In this document: piece by piece, positions 41,556-53,515 of the stretch | Layout of the letters: each line of letters starts with the position of its first letter | How positions within the stretch are numbered: position 1 is the stretch's first letter | Assembly: GCF_949628215.1 (NCBI RefSeq) | Contig: NC_134276.1 | Coordinates: forward strand, 217,454,610 to 217,518,609 | Source: Phalacrocorax aristotelis | Taxonomy: Eukaryota > Chordata > Aves > Suliformes > Phalacrocoracidae | Reading direction: 5' to 3' | DNA length: 64,000 bases | Notes under the pieces: model-generated | What the model was told of the DNA's origin: nothing | What the model saw: only the letters and a program-made list of their open reading frames with translations | The model's database searches: none | Translations under genes and position numbers: made by a program

Positions 41556-42880
41556 CGTCTCCCGCGGGACGCCAGCTCGGAGGAACGATCCTCTGGTGGG
41601 ACCACCTCAGCAGAGGCGTTACGTTGTCAGCTTAAACACGGACTTACTATGAAACGGGATAATTTTTAGGCTCTGCTTTGTGGGCAGAGGGGAAGCGTTT
41701 GTAATCCCTGCGTGGGTTTTGTGACATTTCACTGCCAAAATGCTTCTACGTATGAACACCAGGCAGGTTTTCTCTTTCCGGCTCCACACCTGAACGAATT
41801 CTGGTTAAAAAGCCATTTGCTGTTTCTGTTCCACATATCCGTTGGTGCTGTCACCACTTAAACTGAGCTTAATTGATCTTGGGACTAAACTCCAATCGTG
41901 TTTGAGGGCTTGAAGAGCCCTCCTGAGGTCGTGCACAGCCATGAGTGAGTTCTCGTGTGGAAGGATACAGTGATTTGGCCAACTTCAGGGTGTGAAAAAT
42001 TCCAGAGACGCGTGAGAAGAGCCAAGTCAGAATGTTTAGACTCGGTTTTAGTTAATTTTCTTTCATGTATGAAAAAAATACCATTATTTCTTTTTAATCC
42101 CTGCTTCGTGCTGTAATTGGGCGTTCAGACCCTGCGAGGTGGGGCAGGGGGGCTGCGCTGCAGGCGTCAAGGAAAGAGAAAACCCTGTTGGACTTTCTGG
42201 TTTGGGTAAATAAGCTTTTTATTTTCTTTTAATTTTTTTTTTTTTTAACAAAACAAGAATTACGCTGCCTCGTTTTCACGGGGGCAAAACCCCCACGTGT
42301 TTTCGTATGATAATATATTTTTATACTGCAGTTTTTTTTCCTGCTGCCCTCCAGCATGTGGAATTTGTGCTGCGCTCGGGCCAGGCACACTCACTTCTTA
42401 TCTCTGCAGGGGCCAAAGCTGCCATTTTTTGGTGCGAAACGACTTATTGGTGACTCTGCCTCCCCAGGGCTTTTTCCAAACGCCCGATATCAAAACAGGC
42501 TTGTTTTGCTCCCGTATTACAAGAGTTTTGTTTTATCAACCGCTCATTTTGGGGTATTTTTCCCCGCTGTGGTTCAGCATCGCTAAATCCATCGATGCGC
42601 CAAGGAGCGACATGCAAGGCTGGGCTTTGCCCCGCTTGGCTGTCGCCCCCGCGGGCTCCTTCCCGCGTGCTAAAGGCTCTTCAAGTGCGGACATTTTCAT
42701 CTTTGACCAAAAACAGGTGTTTCTCGAGGAAGAGCCTGTCCCGGGGGCTCGGGGCTCATGTGCGTTCCTAGGATCTCCTGCACCCCCAGGGTTGGCCGGG
42801 ATCCTTGTGTGCCCTGATAAACTGTGCACCCCACTGCGCCATGCGCCATAGTCCCCGAGCACCCCAGCTTGTTCTGCACC
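41556..42880. other. TMEM209 3' flank, no further gene seen
   Basis: Contains the TMEM209 3' UTR, a T/A-rich stretch around 42205-42260 and then increasingly GC-rich sequence leading into the minisatellite. No coding frame here has family resemblance. Confidence 0.6.
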
Positions 42881-42889
42881 CCAGCTGGG

Positions 42890-44340
42890 CGTGGCCTGGT
42901 CTCTCTGCACCCTGACACACTGCAGCCCTGCGTGCACCCCGATACACCCTGCATCCTGGTCCTTCTGCACCCCAAAACACTGCACACCTCGGTCCCTGTG
43001 CACCCTGTTACACTGTGCACCCCAGTGCACCCTGCATCCTGGTCCTTCTGCACCCCAAAACACTGCACATCTCAGTCCCTGTGCACCCCGATACACTGTG
43101 CACCCCAGTGCACCCTGCATCCTGGTCCTCGTGCACCCCAAAACACTGCACACCTCGGTCCCTGTGCACCCCAATGCACCCTGCATCCTGGTCCTGCACC
43201 CCAAAACACTGCACACCTCTGTCCCTGTGCACCCTGATACACCGTGACGCCAGTGCACCCTGCATCCTGGTCCTTCTGCACCCCAAAACACTGTGCACCC
43301 CGATACACTGTGCCCCCCAATGCACCCTACATTCCGGTCCTTCTGCACCCCAAAACACTGTGCACCTCGGTCCCTGTGCACCCCGATACACCGTGATGCC
43401 AATGCACCCTGCATCCTGGTCCTTCTGCACCCCAAAACACTGCACACCTCGGTCCCTGTGCACCCCAATACACTGCACCCCAATGCACCGTGCACCCGGG
43501 TCCTTGTGCACCCCGAGGCACTGTGCACCCCGATGCACCGCGCACCCTTGTTCCTGTGCACCCTGATCCCTGTTCACACTGATACAACATGGGCCCTGGT
43601 CCCAGTGCACCCCAACACACTGCGCACCCCAGCCCTGCACACCCTGATCCCCACACACCCCACATCCCCGTGCATCTCTGTCCCTGTGCACCCCGACACA
43701 CCATGCCCCCACATTCCCACGCACCCCAGCTCCGCACACCCCAATAAACCGCACACCCTGATCTCCATCTGTCCCAGTCCCTGTGTACCCCCAATACATG
43801 GTGTACCCCAGTACCATGTACCCCAATCCCTGAGCACCCCACTTTCTTCTGCATCCCAGCTGGACGCGCCCTGGGCCCTCTGCACCCTGACACACCATGA
43901 ACCCCGCAGCCCTGCGCACCCCGGGTTCCTGCGCAGCCCGGTCCTCGGGCACCCTGGTCCTGCACCCCGATACACTGCGCACCCTGGTTCCTGCCTGCCC
44001 CAGTCCCGTGCACCCCAATCCCGCACGCACCCCAGCCCTGTGCACCCCGATCCCCACGCACTCCACATCCCCGTGCATCTCCGTCTCTGGGCAGCCCCGT
44101 ACCCTGCGTGTCCTTCTGCACCCCGATACACAGCGCACCCCGGTTCCTGTGCACCCCGAGCCCTGTCCGCGCGCCCTGATACGCTGTGTGCCCTGGTCCC
44201 AGTGCACCCCAATACACCACGCACCCCAGCCCCGCACACCCCGATCCCCACGCACCCCACATCCCCGTGCATCTCCGTACACCGCGCATCCTGGCTCCCG
44301 CGCACCCCAATATACCGCGGCCCCCCGTTCCCACGCCCCG
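42890..44340. repeat. C-rich minisatellite, about 83-bp higher-order unit built from TGCA-phased submonomers
   Basis: A block starting CCCTGCATCCTGGTCC recurs at 42947, 43030, 43113, 43179, 43258, 43325 and 43407, and as a diverged form at 43488. Spacings are 83, 83, 66, 79, 67, 82 and 81. The unit contains five to six pieces that each begin TGCA (TGCACCCCAAAACAC, TGCACCCCGATACACTG and similar), and the short units look like losses of one piece of about 16 bases. After about 43540 the array degenerates into irregular TGCACCCC-type repeats until about 44340, right against the cax1 promoter. Because stops are rare in the unit, long open frames occur on both strands; they are by-products. Confidence 0.92.
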
Positions 44341-44545
44341 CGTTCCCACGTCTCCCGCTCCCCCGCACATCCCAGCCCCCGGCGGAGGCGGGTCGGCCCC
44401 GGCCCCTCCCGGTGTGGAGGGGGCGGGGAGGGGAGGGGGTGGGCTCCCGGGGGCGCGCCCCGCGCATGCCCGGCCCCTCCCGTTAAATGCGGGCGGGCTG
44501 GGGTGGACCCGCATCGCTGCCCCCGCACCCGCTACTGCCCCAGCC
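44341..44545 (+). promoter_or_regulatory. GC-rich promoter and 5' UTR region of the CAX-type antiporter gene
   Basis: Directly after the minisatellite the sequence becomes CpG- and G-rich with GC-box-like sites (GAGGGGGCGGGGAGGGGA near 44415) and no clear TATA box. The ATG at 44546 sits in a good context (GCCATGG). The promoter type is inferred from composition. Confidence 0.55.
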
Positions 44546-47500
44546 ATGGCCAGCGAGGGGGAGCCCGGCTGCTGCTGCTGCCGCCGCTGCCGCACCCAGG
44601 ATGCGCCGGGTGAGGGGGGTGGGGTGTGTGTCTCTGGTGGGCCAGCGGGCGCTGGGGGGGTGGATTCACCCCCATCCCCGGCACCGGGGGGTCCCCCCTC
44701 CTGAGCATCACATGGGGTACTGGGGCGTCCCCCCCCATCCCGCTTACCGGGGTGCCCCCACCCTGCTGAGCATCACGCGGGGTACTGGGGGGGCGGGGTT
44801 CTCTCCCTCCGAAGCGTTGCACTGCGGGGGGTCCCCCCCAGCCCAGGCACCGGGGGGGTCCCCACATCCCAGCTATCACACCGGGCCTCCCTCCTGGGTA
44901 CCATCCCAGGGGCTCTGTGTGTCCCCAGTGGGGTTTGGGGACCAGGGTAATACCCCAGCGCAGCAGCCCCTTTAGTGCAGGCAGGACACGGCCTCTGTGT
45001 GACTCCAAACTCCCCCTTTTCCCCCCCACCCCCCAGATGTCCCCAAGGCCCCTGAGCCCCAGGGTGACAGTGATGGCCCCCGCCGGGGCTCCTTCTGCGA
45101 CCAACACTGCGCCGCCATCAACAACATGCACGGTGACCTGGGTGACGTGGGCTGCCACCTGCACTGTCCCCGCAGTCCCCCAGGTAGGTCGGCCATGGGA
45201 TGGATGGGGCATGGGTCTCTGGGGGGGGGAGGGTGTCCCACACCTCTTGTCACCCCCCGCCTCCATCTTGCCTGCAGCCATGTCCCCCCACTCCTGCTGC
45301 CAGCAGTACTCGGAGGAGGTCTGCGAGAGCTGCATGCTGAAAACCACCCTGACAGCCGAAAACGCTGTGGAGGCCAACAAGCTCTCCAATAACTACAAGG
45401 TGGGTGCCTGCAGTGTGGGTGGGGGCACCCATGGGTGCTCCTGGGTGGCTGTAACAGGTTTTCTTTTTTTCTTTCTCAAAAAAAATATTTCTGCAGTTTG
45501 GCTTCAAGAAGTGGAAGAGCCACGTGACAGCACGGCCCTGGGAGGACCGATCGGAGATCGTCAAGGAGCTCTACTCTGACCTCAATGTCATCCGGGGCTC
45601 TGGAGGTGGGTGGCCTTGGGGACAACCCCATGTGGTGGCAGCGTGGGTCTGGGCTGCTGCAGGTGACAATGCTCCCATCTGGCGCCTCCCCTCCCCCAGG
45701 GTCCACGGTGACGTGCGGGAATGTCCTCTACCTGCTGCTCTTCGGCTGGTGGCTCTCGCCTCTCTATGTCCTCGTGGCTGCCATGATGTTCATCACCATT
45801 GTGGGGGCTCCATATGGTGAGTCCCAAATTTGGGACCCCTGTGTGAAGGGCTGGGTGAGCCGTGGGTCTCTTGGTTGAGCCTGAAATGGCACCGATGGGT
45901 GCTGGGGTCTCCTGGGTCCCTTCTCTGTGGGGTGGCCCAGTAGCTGGAGGGGATGTGTGTGTCCCCAACACAGCTGACGCTTGTGTCCCTGCAGGGTGGC
46001 TCTGCTGGGACCTGGCCAGGTATTTCCTCTGGCCCTTCGGCAAAGTGATCCAGAAAGTGGAGGTAATGGTGTGCCCCAAATCGGGACCCTGCTGGGGGAT
46101 AAACTGGGGTGTCTTATGCTGCACCCTGATACCCCCATGTCTCCCAGGTCCCCAGATCCCGCCAGACACTGGGTGCATGTGAGGCTGGCGCGGGGGAGAG
46201 CTCAGCCCTGCTCGGTGGCCCCATGCCACGCCGCTGGCGCCCACAGTGCTGGGCAGACGCTGGATACTGGGTAAGTCCCATGCTAGGCATGGTGACACCC
46301 CCTTTCTGAACATGGGCACCCCTGGAGCCCCCCCTGTGGTGGGGATAGCACCCACGGGTGCCTCCGTCACACTGGGGTGGGTGTTTTAGAGGGGCAAACC
46401 CTAAAGGCAGCCACCTGTTCACAGCAGCGTGCTGGCGCCGTGGTGTGGCTGTGCCTGGGCTACCCGCTGCTGGCGCTGGCCCACGGGCTGGTGTGCATCA
46501 CCGCGTGGCTCCTCATCGTCCTCATCCCCGTGGCTAAGCTGAGCGCCCGCACCGCCACCCGTGTCCTGCTGCTGCCCCCAGAACGGGTGCTCGTCCGGCG
46601 CCTGAGGATGGTGGGTGCCTCTGTGCGGGGGTGAGGGTCCCGTACCCTGTACTGGGGTGGATTTTGGGGAGGGATGGGGTGCTCAGAGCAGTGTCACCCA
46701 CTTGTCCTTCTGCAGACGGAGGTGCCACTGGAAGGGGAGGTGATCTTGTGCTGCTACCGTGCCATCAACCCCTACTACTACAAATACGCCGTGGACGGCA
46801 TCAATGTCTTTGCTGTCAGTATCTTTTAATGGGCTGGAGGGGAATGGGGTCGGGGGGCTGGCCCCAAATCCCACCCCACCTCAGTCATCTCCTTGACCGG
46901 CCACCCCAGACCTGCTGCCGCTGGTGCTGGTGACGCTGGTGCTGGGCTATGTGGATAGCCACAACCGCCTGACCAGCTCCCCCGTCAAGTTCACATTGGC
47001 CTTGCTCTCTATCATGCCTCTCTCCTACTACATCGGGATGGCCATTGCCAGGTGAGCGGTGACCCAGGGGACACTTGGTGGCAAGGTGGGAACACATGCC
47101 AGCCCTGCTGACACCCTCCTCGTCCTCCAGCATCTCCGCCCAGAGCAACTTTGCAGTGGGAGCAGTGGTGAATGCCACGTTTGGCTCCATCACGGAGCTC
47201 ACCTTCTACATCACGGCCCTCATCAAGGGCTCGCGTGAGGGCAACCGCTGCTACGCCGAAATCGTCAAGTCGGCGTTGACGGGGACGCTGGTGGGCTGTG
47301 TCCTCTTTGTCCCGGTGAGATGGGGTGGCACAAGAGCACCTGGCCTCTGCAGAATGCTGGGAGGATGCTGTGAGCGAAGCACTGATGGGGACTTCTTGGG
47401 GGGGGCTTTCTTCATCCCCAAGGGTCTGTGTATGGTGATTGGGGGCATCCGACACCAGGAGCAACGGTTCAACAGCCGCTCAGCAGGCGTCAGCTCAGCC

Positions 47501-50020
47501 CTGCTCTTCCTCTCTGTGGGAGGTGAGTTGGGGATGGGGTGTCCCTAGGTTTGGGGGGAGGGGTGGTCCCACCAGCGTGGGCATCCATGCCACGTCCCTC
47601 CATCCCCACAGGTGTCTTTGCCCCGACGCTCTTCTCCAAGGTGTACGGGAAGCTGGTGTGCGGCGAGTGCCACAACGTCACCCAGAATCCGCTGGGCCAC
47701 TACCTCTGCCACAACTGTCACTTTGACCTGGTGAGTGGGGACGTGAACCCCTGACTGCTGGCGTTGGGGACGCTTGGAGCCCACCTGGCTCCTGCTCCTG
47801 GTGGTGGCAGCGGGGCTGTCCCTTGTTGTCCCCCCGTTGACAGGCTCTCTCTCTGCAGATGGAGAACAACGGCAGCCTCTACTACAGTCATGTCCAGTGA
47901 GTGCTGGGGTGGGGACAGGGTTTGTCCCCACAGTGGGGTGGCCCCTCCTGGGCTGGGTTGTGGCCCCACATCCCTCCCAGTTCCCCTCTCCTCACCCCTG
48001 AGGGGCTCTGATTCTGCACCCTTGTCTCTTCCATGCCCAGCTGGTGTAGGGGACCCCCCTGGGGTCTCCATGCCAGGCCCCGGTGGCACTGAACATGTCA
48101 CCCATGTCCCACAGACCCCTGGTGTACACAGTGTCCCTCCTGCTCCCCGCTGCCTACCTCATCGGCCTCTTCTTCACCCTGAAAACTCACTCGCACATCT
48201 ACGACATCCACATCAGCGACTGTCACAGTGAGTGTCCCAAAACCACAGGATGCCCCAACTGCAGGGCAGCTCTTCTCACTGCCCCGGGGTGTCCCACTAT
48301 GTCTCTGCTCTTTCCCCAGTGCCTGGCCACCACCACAGCGCTGTGGTCCACTGGTCTCGCTGGCGGGCCCTCATCATCCTCCTGCTCTCCACCCTCTGCA
48401 TGTCGGCCTGTGCCGACTTGGCCACGGAGCACATCAGCCCCATCCTCACCAACTCCACTATCTCACAGGTGAGTGTGGGGATGGGGACAGTGGTAAGCCA
48501 GGTTTGGGTGGCCTTGGGGACCAAGATGTGCCGTCCAGGGATGGGAACCTGCCCTGGCTGCAGGGTTGAGCCCCAAAAGCTGGGGGAAAGATGCTGAGGA
48601 GCTTGGTTACCCACAGCCTGGATGTAGTCAGGATCAAGCCATACACATGCACTGATGTCACCTCTTCCCTACAGTATTTCATCGGTGTCACTGTGCTGGC
48701 GATGGTACCTGAGCTGCCAGAGATCGTCAATGGCATCCAGTTTGCCCTGCAGAACAACCTGAGCTTGAGGTGTGAGATGGCTCAAAGGGTGGGTTTTGGG
48801 GTGTCCTCCTCCAGCGTGGTCCTCGTGCCCTGTCCCAGTCCCATAGCTGTGCCTTGGCGCTGGTGATGGACTGCCCAGCTTCATGCCACTGGCAGGTCAG
48901 ATCCATGCTAACGTGCCCTTAAGAGGACTTAAAGTCACCCAAAAAATGGGGCCAGAACCAGGTTGGGCTGCATGGTTTGATTCCCCAAGGTGGGTTTTTT
49001 TTCCCCCTCACTCCGAGCTGAATGACCCAAGGGCTGCCAGAGACTTGGCGCTTGGCAGCTCTTAAGTCCTCTGTCCTCCCCAGCATCGAGATTGGGAACT
49101 GCATTGCTGTCCAGGTGTGCATGCTCCAGATCCCCATCCTGGTGCTCTTCACCATCTTCTACGTGAGTAGCCCCAGGACAGCCCCTGGGTGACGTCCTGC
49201 AGCAGGGCTGGGACACACAGAACTCCATGAGAGATGGCAAGGGCACAGCCGCTGTCCCCGCTGTCTCATCTCCTCTGCTCAGTGCAGGGGAGAGCGGGGT
49301 CAGACGCCTCCTACCCTGGCTGATGCTGTCCCCAGCCCCAGGGACATGTAGCAGAGGGGGTTTAAGGGGTGACATGCAAGTCCCCAACCAGAGTCGGTGC
49401 GCGGCTGCTCTGGTTGGCCGTAAACTTAAAATCCTCTTTGCCTCGCAGCCGACCAACTTCACGCTTGTCTTCAGCGACCTCCATGTCTACGCCAGCATGT
49501 TCAGCGTGGTGCTCATGAACTACATCTTCATGGATGGCAAATGTGACTACTTCCAAGGTGACAGCTTGCCTGTGAGGCTGCTGTGGGACTTGGTGTACCC
49601 CCCTTCTCTGTGCGGGTGGGGTGGGGTTGGGTGGGGGGGCTCCTGGGGACAGCCCTGGGGTCATCTGCTTGCTGCAGCTCTTGGCGTGTGGTGGCTTGAG
49701 CAATTCTGGGGTCTTGGATGACCATCCTGGAAGTGCTGGAGCTGCCACCCTGCAGCAGCTCTGAGGGGGATCACTCCTCTTTCATCCTTAAGAGGGAGTT
49801 TTTAAATACCTTTTGACTGAGATTTTGGAGAGGACCATGAAAGCCCTCTACTGTGGGCTAGTCCAGACCACACCAGAAGGTCTTAATAACAGCCTCCTTC
49901 CTTGCTCCAGAGAGTAACCTCCTCCAACCTGCTATCTCTGCCCTAGGCACGGTGCTGGTGATGGTCTACTTCATCCTCCTGGCTGTGTATTTCTTTGCCC
50001 CGTCGCCCAGTGGTTGCTGA
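44546..50020 (+). CDS. cax1: CAX-type cation/proton antiporter with YccF repeats, 20 exons, 746 residues
   Basis: Exons: 44546-44609, 45037-45183, 45278-45399, 45497-45605, 45700-45816, 45995-46062, 46148-46270, 46425-46610, 46716-46818, 46910-47051, 47131-47314, 47423-47522, 47612-47730, 47859-47896, 48115-48227, 48320-48468, 48675-48769, 49084-49162, 49449-49557, 49947-50020. All junctions are GT/AG and in phase. Order of parts: Cys-rich N-terminus (C9-C12, then Cys pairs at 42/46, 61/65, 77/78, 86/89); two YccF-like membrane repeats (about 150-209 and 251-305); then the Na+/Ca2+-exchanger fold with alpha-1 motif NATFGSITEL (408-417) and alpha-2 motif VPELPEIVNGI (639-649). Between them C505-x2-C508-x12-C521-x2-C524 looks like a zinc knuckle. 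Fungal VNX1-like and zebrafish cax1 proteins have this layout; they exchange Ca2+ or monovalent cations for H+ on acidic vesicles or vacuoles. Function here is by homology. Placental mammals lack the gene. Confidence 0.92.
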
Positions 50021-50502
50021 GGTTTGGACTCTGCTTTCTCCAACCCTCTTGTTGGGTTCAGTGCCCGTCAAGGCATTATCTGGCATCTCAGGGACTCAGC
50101 CGGGCCAGTTCTGGTCTGGAAGCATCACTTGCTGAAGCTCCTGCTGCTGCCTGGCTCCACCGGTGCTTCAGCAATAGGAAGGGTGGTGGCCACAGAAGCA
50201 CTCCTGAACCAAGAAGGAACCTCAACACCAGAGCACTTCACAGAGGTATTTCCAGCCCACGTGTGTGTGGCTGGGAGGAAAATTGTCCTTAGTGGAGGGT
50301 CTTGAAGGGAGTTTGTGTGGTCTCGAGGACAGACCTGTCCCCTGGGACATGTTGCACTGGGAGAAGGTACCTGAGAAAGAGCCTCTTGCCCTTCCAGGCA
50401 GTGGGTGATGCTGGGCCTGAAAGGGACTCGGGTCTGGCCATCACACAGGGCTTCCTGATGGCACTAGAAATGGACCAAAAAGTATTTTTCAGCTGTTTTG
50501 TC

Positions 50503-50508
50503 ATTAAA
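50503..50508 (+). terminator. probable polyadenylation signal ATTAAA of cax1
   Basis: ATTAAA lies 483 bases after the cax1 stop codon, followed within about 30 bases by T-rich and GT-containing sequence. It is the best hexamer seen before the intergenic region. Confidence 0.45.
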
Positions 50509-52865
50509 GCAGTTTTGTACAAATCAGAAACAAGCTCATTTCTCCTTAAACGAGCCTTCAGGTGCCTCTCTGGGCCCTTCTGTGCCCACTGCTCAGGTTA
50601 GTGATGGTCTTAGGGTGATGGCCCCTTGGTGCCCACCAAGACCGGCTCTCAACGTGGTGGGCGTTGGGTGCCAGCAATGGTTCAGCTGGAGCCAGCGTCC
50701 CTGGCCACAGAGCAGGACAGTGCTCGCTGTCCTCTGTCGCAGCACCAGAGCAGGTGGCAGGGGAGATCCACCAGCATGCCATGGTGACAGAGCCAGCAGC
50801 GGTGTGGCTGTGGGCTCCAGCTTTCTCAGTGATCCTCCCTCAGATCCAGCTCTTGTTTCCAGCCCAGTTTTGTCTGACTGTTCTGGGTCAGCCTTCCTCA
50901 GAGGTCTGTAACAGGCCCCTAAGAAGGGTCAGGGATGCTCCTGGCCCAGAGCACGAGGAGTGACGTGCCAGGGACCAGCTCATCTCCCCTTGTGAAGGGA
51001 GGCGCCGGGGGTGAGCTGAGAGGACAAAGCCGATGGCTTGGACTGATTTATTATCAGAGCTTTAAAAAGAACCCAACCCAAACCCCCAAACAACCCAAAA
51101 GCAGAACACTGACAGATATATAAATACAGGCACTGTGGTGCCTGCGCCCCTTCTCCCTGCCCAGCCACACAGGGATGTACTTTGGCATAAAAACTGGGGA
51201 GGGGGATGCTGGTCCCTGTCTGCAACGTGAATGTTGGACTCTGAAAGGTCCCATAGTCAACAGAGAAACAGTACTAGACTTTAACCAGCCCACAGCAAGG
51301 CAGGCAGTGGGCAGCAGCCTGAGATCCCCCTCCTTCCCAAAGAAGGACAGCTGCTCATTAGCAATTAATGATGCTGCTTTATTAAGTGTTTTTTTGTTGT
51401 TTTCCTAGTATAGCAACAGTATGGACAATCCTGCTGTCACTAATACAGACGTTTGAGAAGGTTCCTGGCCGAGTACCCAGAGTTGGCTGATGGCAGCAGA
51501 TGGGCTCGACAGCGCGGGGCAGTAAGAGATGGAAAAGGCGTGGGGTGGGAGGGTAGAAGTAGGAGAACCTTGGTGCCATCCTCTCACCTGAGGCTAAAGA
51601 GAAAAATTCTACCCTGGCGTGAGGGATGCTTAGAGTGTCTCCTGGAGCCAGGCCCAGCCTTTGTGTTTGGGGAGGCATGGTAGCACTGCGGGTCCCTTCC
51701 CCGGTGCCCTGCTCTGCAGCAGGACAAGCCCAGCAATAGCCACTGGTGGCTGTAAGGATAAGCCAGAGAGATCCCATGTTGCCCCGAGCTGCTCCGCTTG
51801 GTGCTGGGAGCGGGGCTAAGTTGTGGAGTTGAAGGCAGCAGAACCACAAAACCCTGTTCTGAGATGGCTTTTCTCTGTCTCAGTGTGTCCTGTCCCCATC
51901 CTGAGCAGTGTTGTGGATGCTCTTAACTCCTCTTCTCTCCATCAGTTGCTGCAGGTGCTGAATCCTTTCCCTTAGGGAAATTGTGGCCCTGCCCTGGCAG
52001 CAGTGTTACTGCCAGTTTCTCGTAAGGAATTGCACAGAAGGAGTTAATTTGCCCTTAAAAGGGAGGAACTGGTACTTGGGCATCACCTGGGCTGGAGGTG
52101 AAGACATGCAGGAGAAGGAGCAAGGAAAGCCTGGAGCCATATATCCATCAAGCTGCACCCCAGAGCAAAGCCTTTACCACTGTGAGTCAGGGAGAAGCTT
52201 TTACCATTCAAAAACTCAACCTGCAGTAGACTAGCAGCAACTCAAGCAAACCCTTAAAAGGGAGCTGTGAGCCTTGCGGTGCTTAAAACAAGTAATTTGT
52301 TCAGGAAGAGCAGCCTCCAAGAGCTTGTGCCCATTATGCAGCAGCTACCCCAGCTTCCTGGGAGCGGAGAAGCCCCTGGACTCCCATCAGCGCACAATCC
52401 TTGAATCTGCTTTTATCAGTAAAAGCAAGTCCCTGGTCCTTTATTCTGGCCTAGCTCCCATATGTCCCGTGATTTGGGGTGAAACCAGCTCCAGGCCAGG
52501 GGTGGAGGGCACAGGCAGGCTCTGGGCTTGTACCCTCAGTGGTCCAGCCAGTGGAAAAGGCTTGGGCACTTGTGTTTGGATGAGCCAGCAGTGCACTGGT
52601 GTGTCACAGGGATGGCAAGGACTGTAGTGTCCTGCCTGGGTGGCTGAACATGTTCCACATCAAGATTTGAAGCTAAGATTTAGTGATAGTTGTTACAGGT
52701 GTCAGTATGGAGCCGGGCTGAGGCCAGCTGTTGCCCCAGATCAACACCCACCACCTTTTTCCCTGGGTTCACATCAGGGGGAAGCTCCTGGGTGCCCCCC
52801 ATAAGGCTGCCAGAGCAAGGAAGACATAAGAGCTTAAGGAATCTGCACAGAGATCCAGGCTCAGA

Positions 52866-52905
52866 TCATAGAATCATTTACATTGGAAAAGACCTTTAAG
52901 ATGGT
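52866..52905 (-). mobile_element. very short CR1 3' tail
   Basis: ATCATAGAATCATTTACATT followed by GGAAAAGACCTTTAAGATGG matches the reverse complement of the last 40 bases of a CR1 3' end; nothing more of the element is present. Confidence 0.7.
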
Positions 52906-53412
52906 TTTAATATTGCCTTGGTGATCATGGGAGATGTTCTTACCAGTAAGTAAGGGAGGAACCAGCACACATATGACCAGGCTCTTCCAGTACAAAGGTT
53001 CTGGCAGAACTGGAGGCCAGAAGGCAAAGATTAAGTGTAGACATTCAACCTCTACATGAAGAGGTGAGGCCCACTGAGTTCAGGCCAGAAGAGGGAGCTG
53101 GAGAAAAGGCCCACTGGCCCAACGTGGCCCTACAGAAGAGGACAAGGCAGGGGCAAGCGACCAGGTAGCTCTTCCTCAGCCCACAGCTGCCAGCAAGGTC
53201 TGGGGTCAAGGCCCAAGCCAGGAGCAGTGGGATGCTGCAGCAAGCAGGCAGGGAGGCATAGAAGGGGTTGAAATAGGATGAGACTACTCTCCAGGAGCAA
53301 AGGCTTTCTGTGCCATAGGCTCTTAGCGAGAAGCCAGCCCAAGCACAGTTGGGGACTGCAAAAGCCATGCAGTGCAGCTGAGGTTCCCCAGCTTTGCCCT
53401 GTGGGCTGCAAC

Positions 53413-53515
53413 TCATAGAATCATGGAATTATTAAGGTTGGAAAAGACCTCTAAGCTCATCAAGTCTAACCACCAACCCAATACCACCCTGCCTCCTAAA
53501 CCATGTCCTGCAAAG
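53413..53515 (-). mobile_element. short CR1 3' fragment
   Basis: TCATAGAATCATGGAATTAT, then GGTTGGAAAAGACCTCTAAG and the CCTCCTAAACCATGTCC block, form a roughly 100-bp 5'-truncated CR1 of the same broad subfamily as the copies at 9.3 and 15.8 kb. Confidence 0.85.

Noticed and set aside
42947-43540. CRISPR-like array
   Set aside because: The repeats are contiguous and of uneven length with no unique spacers, and the host is a bird; it is a minisatellite.
43008-44528. 506-codon minus-strand open frame as a real gene
   Set aside because: It lies inside a tandem array whose unit rarely contains stops, has no splice context or family resemblance, and similar frames exist on the other strand.
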